Shown in pieces: positions 6,466-7,934 of a stretch of 7,934 nucleotides of DNA. Numbering within the stretch: the first letter of the stretch is position 1; every line of letters starts with the position of its first letter. Source of the DNA: Methanoregulaceae archaeon (GTDB lineage: Archaea; Halobacteriota; Methanomicrobia; Methanomicrobiales; Methanospirillaceae); contig JALOPT010000064.1 of the NCBI GenBank assembly GCA_025453715.1, positions 1 to 7,934 of the forward strand, in the 5' to 3' direction. The position numbers were made by a program, and so were the translations under genes. A model generated the notes under the pieces. The model was given only the letters and a program-made list of their open reading frames with translations, had not been told where the DNA came from and did not search any database.

Positions 6466-7277
6466 CTGGTGTTCTCCATGGTTTCATACACGATAATTGC
6501 ATCTCTCGTTTCTTTAACATCATGACACCTGATAATATCGGCTCCTTTCAAAAGGAGAAGGGTGGTCAGGGCGAGACTTCCTGCCAGTCGTTCCTCAGGG
6601 AGTTTCCTGGACAGGAGGTCCCCGATAAAGGTTTTACGTGATATAGCCAGAAGAAGGGGCTGGTTGAACTTTTTAAACTCATGGAACTGCCGGCAGATTT
6701 GCCAGTCAAGGGCAGTGGTACGACCCGGGCTCCACAGGCCGATAGCCGGGTCAAGCACGTATTCCCCGATTGAAAGGGATTCACATCGTGATGTCACGAG
6801 TTGTAATGCTTTGAACGTTCCATCAATGTCTCTTGAATCACCAGGTGCAGTTGAAGATGCCATAAGGAAACAGGGAAGCCCCGAATCTGCAGCTATTTTT
6901 GCATATTCCGGGTCAGCAAGACCGTTGATATCGTTAATTGCATGAATGTCAAATTTCAGGCACTGCTCGAGAACGGCGGGGCGCATCGTGTCAACTGAGA
7001 TGGTGGCCCCGCTCCCTTCAAGCTCACTAAGGGCCGTTACCATTCGTTCCGCCTCGCAGGACTGGTTGATTGGGGGTGCGAAGGGTGATGTGCTTCGTGC
7101 TCCGACATCAATAATTTCAGCACCCTGTTCAAGCATCTCCGTGGAACGCCGGCCAATGTCCCTGCCGGAACGATATGATCCAATGAAAAAAGATTCGGGG
7201 CTGCAATTGATGACCCCCATTATTCTTAACGGTGCTCCGTCACCAATCTTCAACCCGTTTACGGTACATTGGTGCAT
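6462..7277 (-). CDS. folP: Dihydropteroate synthase family protein
   Basis: DHPS condenses a dihydropterin pyrophosphate with p-aminobenzoate or an arylamine analogue. The 271-residue TIM-barrel protein keeps most active-site residues: N24 in MGVINCSPESF (metal), D96 in SVDT, N115 in INDING, D176 in LDPAIGLW, K215 in AISRKTFIG, and R250/H252 in IIRCHDV. Two loops differ from the bacterial consensus: the first reads INCSPESF rather than the TPDSF form, and the second reads GARSTSP (59-65) where bacteria have GGESTRP, so the arginine after the threonine is a serine (S64). The ATG at 7275-7277 lies inside folD (19-base overlap) and gives normal length, but its ribosome binding site is weak. Because methanogens also make methanopterin with a ribofuranosyl-aminobenzene partner, the true substrate may be p-aminobenzoate or that analogue; the neighbouring folD favours folate. 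Confidence 0.88.
   Translation of the reverse strand: MHQCTVNGLKIGDGAPLRIMGVINCSPESFFIGSYRSGRDIGRRSTEMLEQGAEIIDVGARSTSPFAPPINQSCEAERMVTALSELEGSGATISVDTMRPAVLEQCLKFDIHAINDINGLADPEYAKIAADSGLPCFLMASSTAPGDSRDIDGTFKALQLVTSRCESLSIGEYVLDPAIGLWSPGRTTALDWQICRQFHEFKKFNQPLLLAISRKTFIGDLLSRKLPEERLAGSLALTTLLLLKGADIIRCHDVKETRDAIIVYETMENTR
6474..6477 (-). promoter_or_regulatory. Ribosome binding site of cofE inside the end of folP
   Basis: On the minus strand GGAG lies eight bases before the cofE ATG, in the last folP codons; with the ATGA overlap it points to coupled translation and confirms the start at 6465. Confidence 0.55.
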
Positions 7278-7934
7278 GAACGTTCCATTGCTGCCATGTA
7301 GGTGTTCTCCATAAGTGATGCTATTGTCATCGGACCTACGCCTCCCGGGACCGGTGTTATTGCCCCGGCAACATCCTTCACATGGTCAAAATCAACATCC
7401 CCACACAACTTCCCGTCGAGGTAGTTGATCCCGACATCGATTACCACGGCCCCGGGTTTAACCATATCCGCAGTAATAAACCTGGCCTTTCCGATCGCGC
7501 TGACCACGATATCTGCCCTCTTCATCTCTTCTGCCAGATCTCTGGTCCTTGAATGGGCAATAGTAACTGTTGCATCACCGTGGAGAAGTAATGCGGCCAT
7601 CGGCCGCCCGACGTCGATGCTCCGCCCGGCAACAAGGGCTCTTACACCCTGGAGCGGGATATCATATTCCTTCAGGAGAGTCATGATCCCTTTAGGGGTA
7701 CACGGAGCGAACCTTGGTGTCCCTACATAAAGGAGGCCGATATTGCAGGGATGAAAACCGTCCACATCTTTTTCCGGGGCGACTGCCTGGATAACCCTGC
7801 TGGTATCCACCTGCGGGGGGAGAGGGAGCTGAACGAGGATACCATCGACTGATGGATCCGTATTTAGTTCCCTGATTTTTTCAATGACCTGATTGGTAGT
7901 TGCAGTAGCTGGCAGGTCAGCCTTAAGAGACACT
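7259..7934 (-). CDS. folD: Bifunctional methylenetetrahydrofolate dehydrogenase/methenyltetrahydrofolate cyclohydrolase, 5' partial
   Basis: FolD interconverts methylene-, methenyl- and 10-formyl-tetrahydrofolate using NAD(P), supplying one-carbon units for purines and other products. The frame runs off the right edge; the GTG at 7931-7933 is internal because family members have about 55-65 more residues before this point. About 225 residues are visible: VDGILVQLPLP, KDVDGFHPCN, PCTPKGIMTLL, the nucleotide-binding VAGRSIDVGRPMA (usual form VGRSNIVGKPMA), ATVTIAHSRT, ADIVVSAIGKARFI, VVIDVGIN, GDVDFD and the C-terminal signature ITPVPGGVGPMTIASLMENT. The catalytic tyrosine and lysine lie in the missing N-terminal part, so they cannot be checked. 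The changed SIDVGRP in the cofactor loop might affect NAD versus NADP choice. It is the first visible gene of folD-folP-cofE and overlaps folP. Confidence 0.96.
   Translation of the reverse strand, partial: VSLKADLPATATTNQVIEKIRELNTDPSVDGILVQLPLPPQVDTSRVIQAVAPEKDVDGFHPCNIGLLYVGTPRFAPCTPKGIMTLLKEYDIPLQGVRALVAGRSIDVGRPMAALLLHGDATVTIAHSRTRDLAEEMKRADIVVSAIGKARFITADMVKPGAVVIDVGINYLDGKLCGDVDFDHVKDVAGAITPVPGGVGPMTIASLMENTYMAAMERSCTNVP

Noticed and set aside
1..7934. Hunt for defence system, CRISPR array, transposon, tRNA or integration site
   Set aside because: No repeat arrays, transposase, integrase, toxin-like or tRNA-like structures were seen; the region reads as conserved metabolic core.

Overview
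The window looks like a core chromosomal segment of a methanogenic euryarchaeon, most likely a relative of the Methanomicrobiales. Three coenzyme F420 biosynthesis genes (cofG, cofC, cofE), an archaeal-type ferredoxin:thioredoxin reductase catalytic subunit and a PurC of archaeal length support this. Gene starts show short overlaps (ATGA junctions) and GGAGG-type ribosome binding sites. The lineage call is inference from gene content and protein style, not from a marker gene.

Layout, left to right. Positions 1-1200 (+) hold the C-terminal part of an ABC1/UbiB-type atypical kinase with two C-terminal membrane helices; its 5' end lies outside the window. A 212-base gap follows, holding only a doubtful short reading frame. 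On the minus strand come a small ferredoxin:thioredoxin reductase catalytic subunit (1413-1700) and then the pair cofG-purC (3540 to 1844, joined by an ATGA overlap). A 110-base divergent promoter region separates cofG from cofC (+, 3651-4283). cofC converges on a SAM-dependent methyltransferase (-, 4306-5079), which is divergent from a peroxiredoxin (+, 5154-5633). The peroxiredoxin converges on a minus-strand operon folD-folP-cofE (from beyond the right edge to 5683), whose genes overlap by 19 and 4 bases; folD is cut by the right edge.

How the genes fit together. CofG makes half of the deazaflavin chromophore (Fo) synthase, CofC activates the phospholactate-type side-chain precursor, and CofE adds the glutamate tail, so the window covers the first, middle and last parts of the F420 pathway; cofH and cofD must be elsewhere. 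FolP and FolD belong to folate synthesis and folate-linked one-carbon metabolism, unusual beside the tetrahydromethanopterin system that methanogens use for energy. PurC is a purine pathway enzyme. The FTR subunit and peroxiredoxin belong to thiol redox and oxidant defence. I see no mobile element, CRISPR array, tRNA, rRNA or defence system. The most notable points are the folate genes transcribed with cofE, a DHPS with a changed substrate loop, and an ABC1 kinase in a lineage not expected to make ubiquinone.
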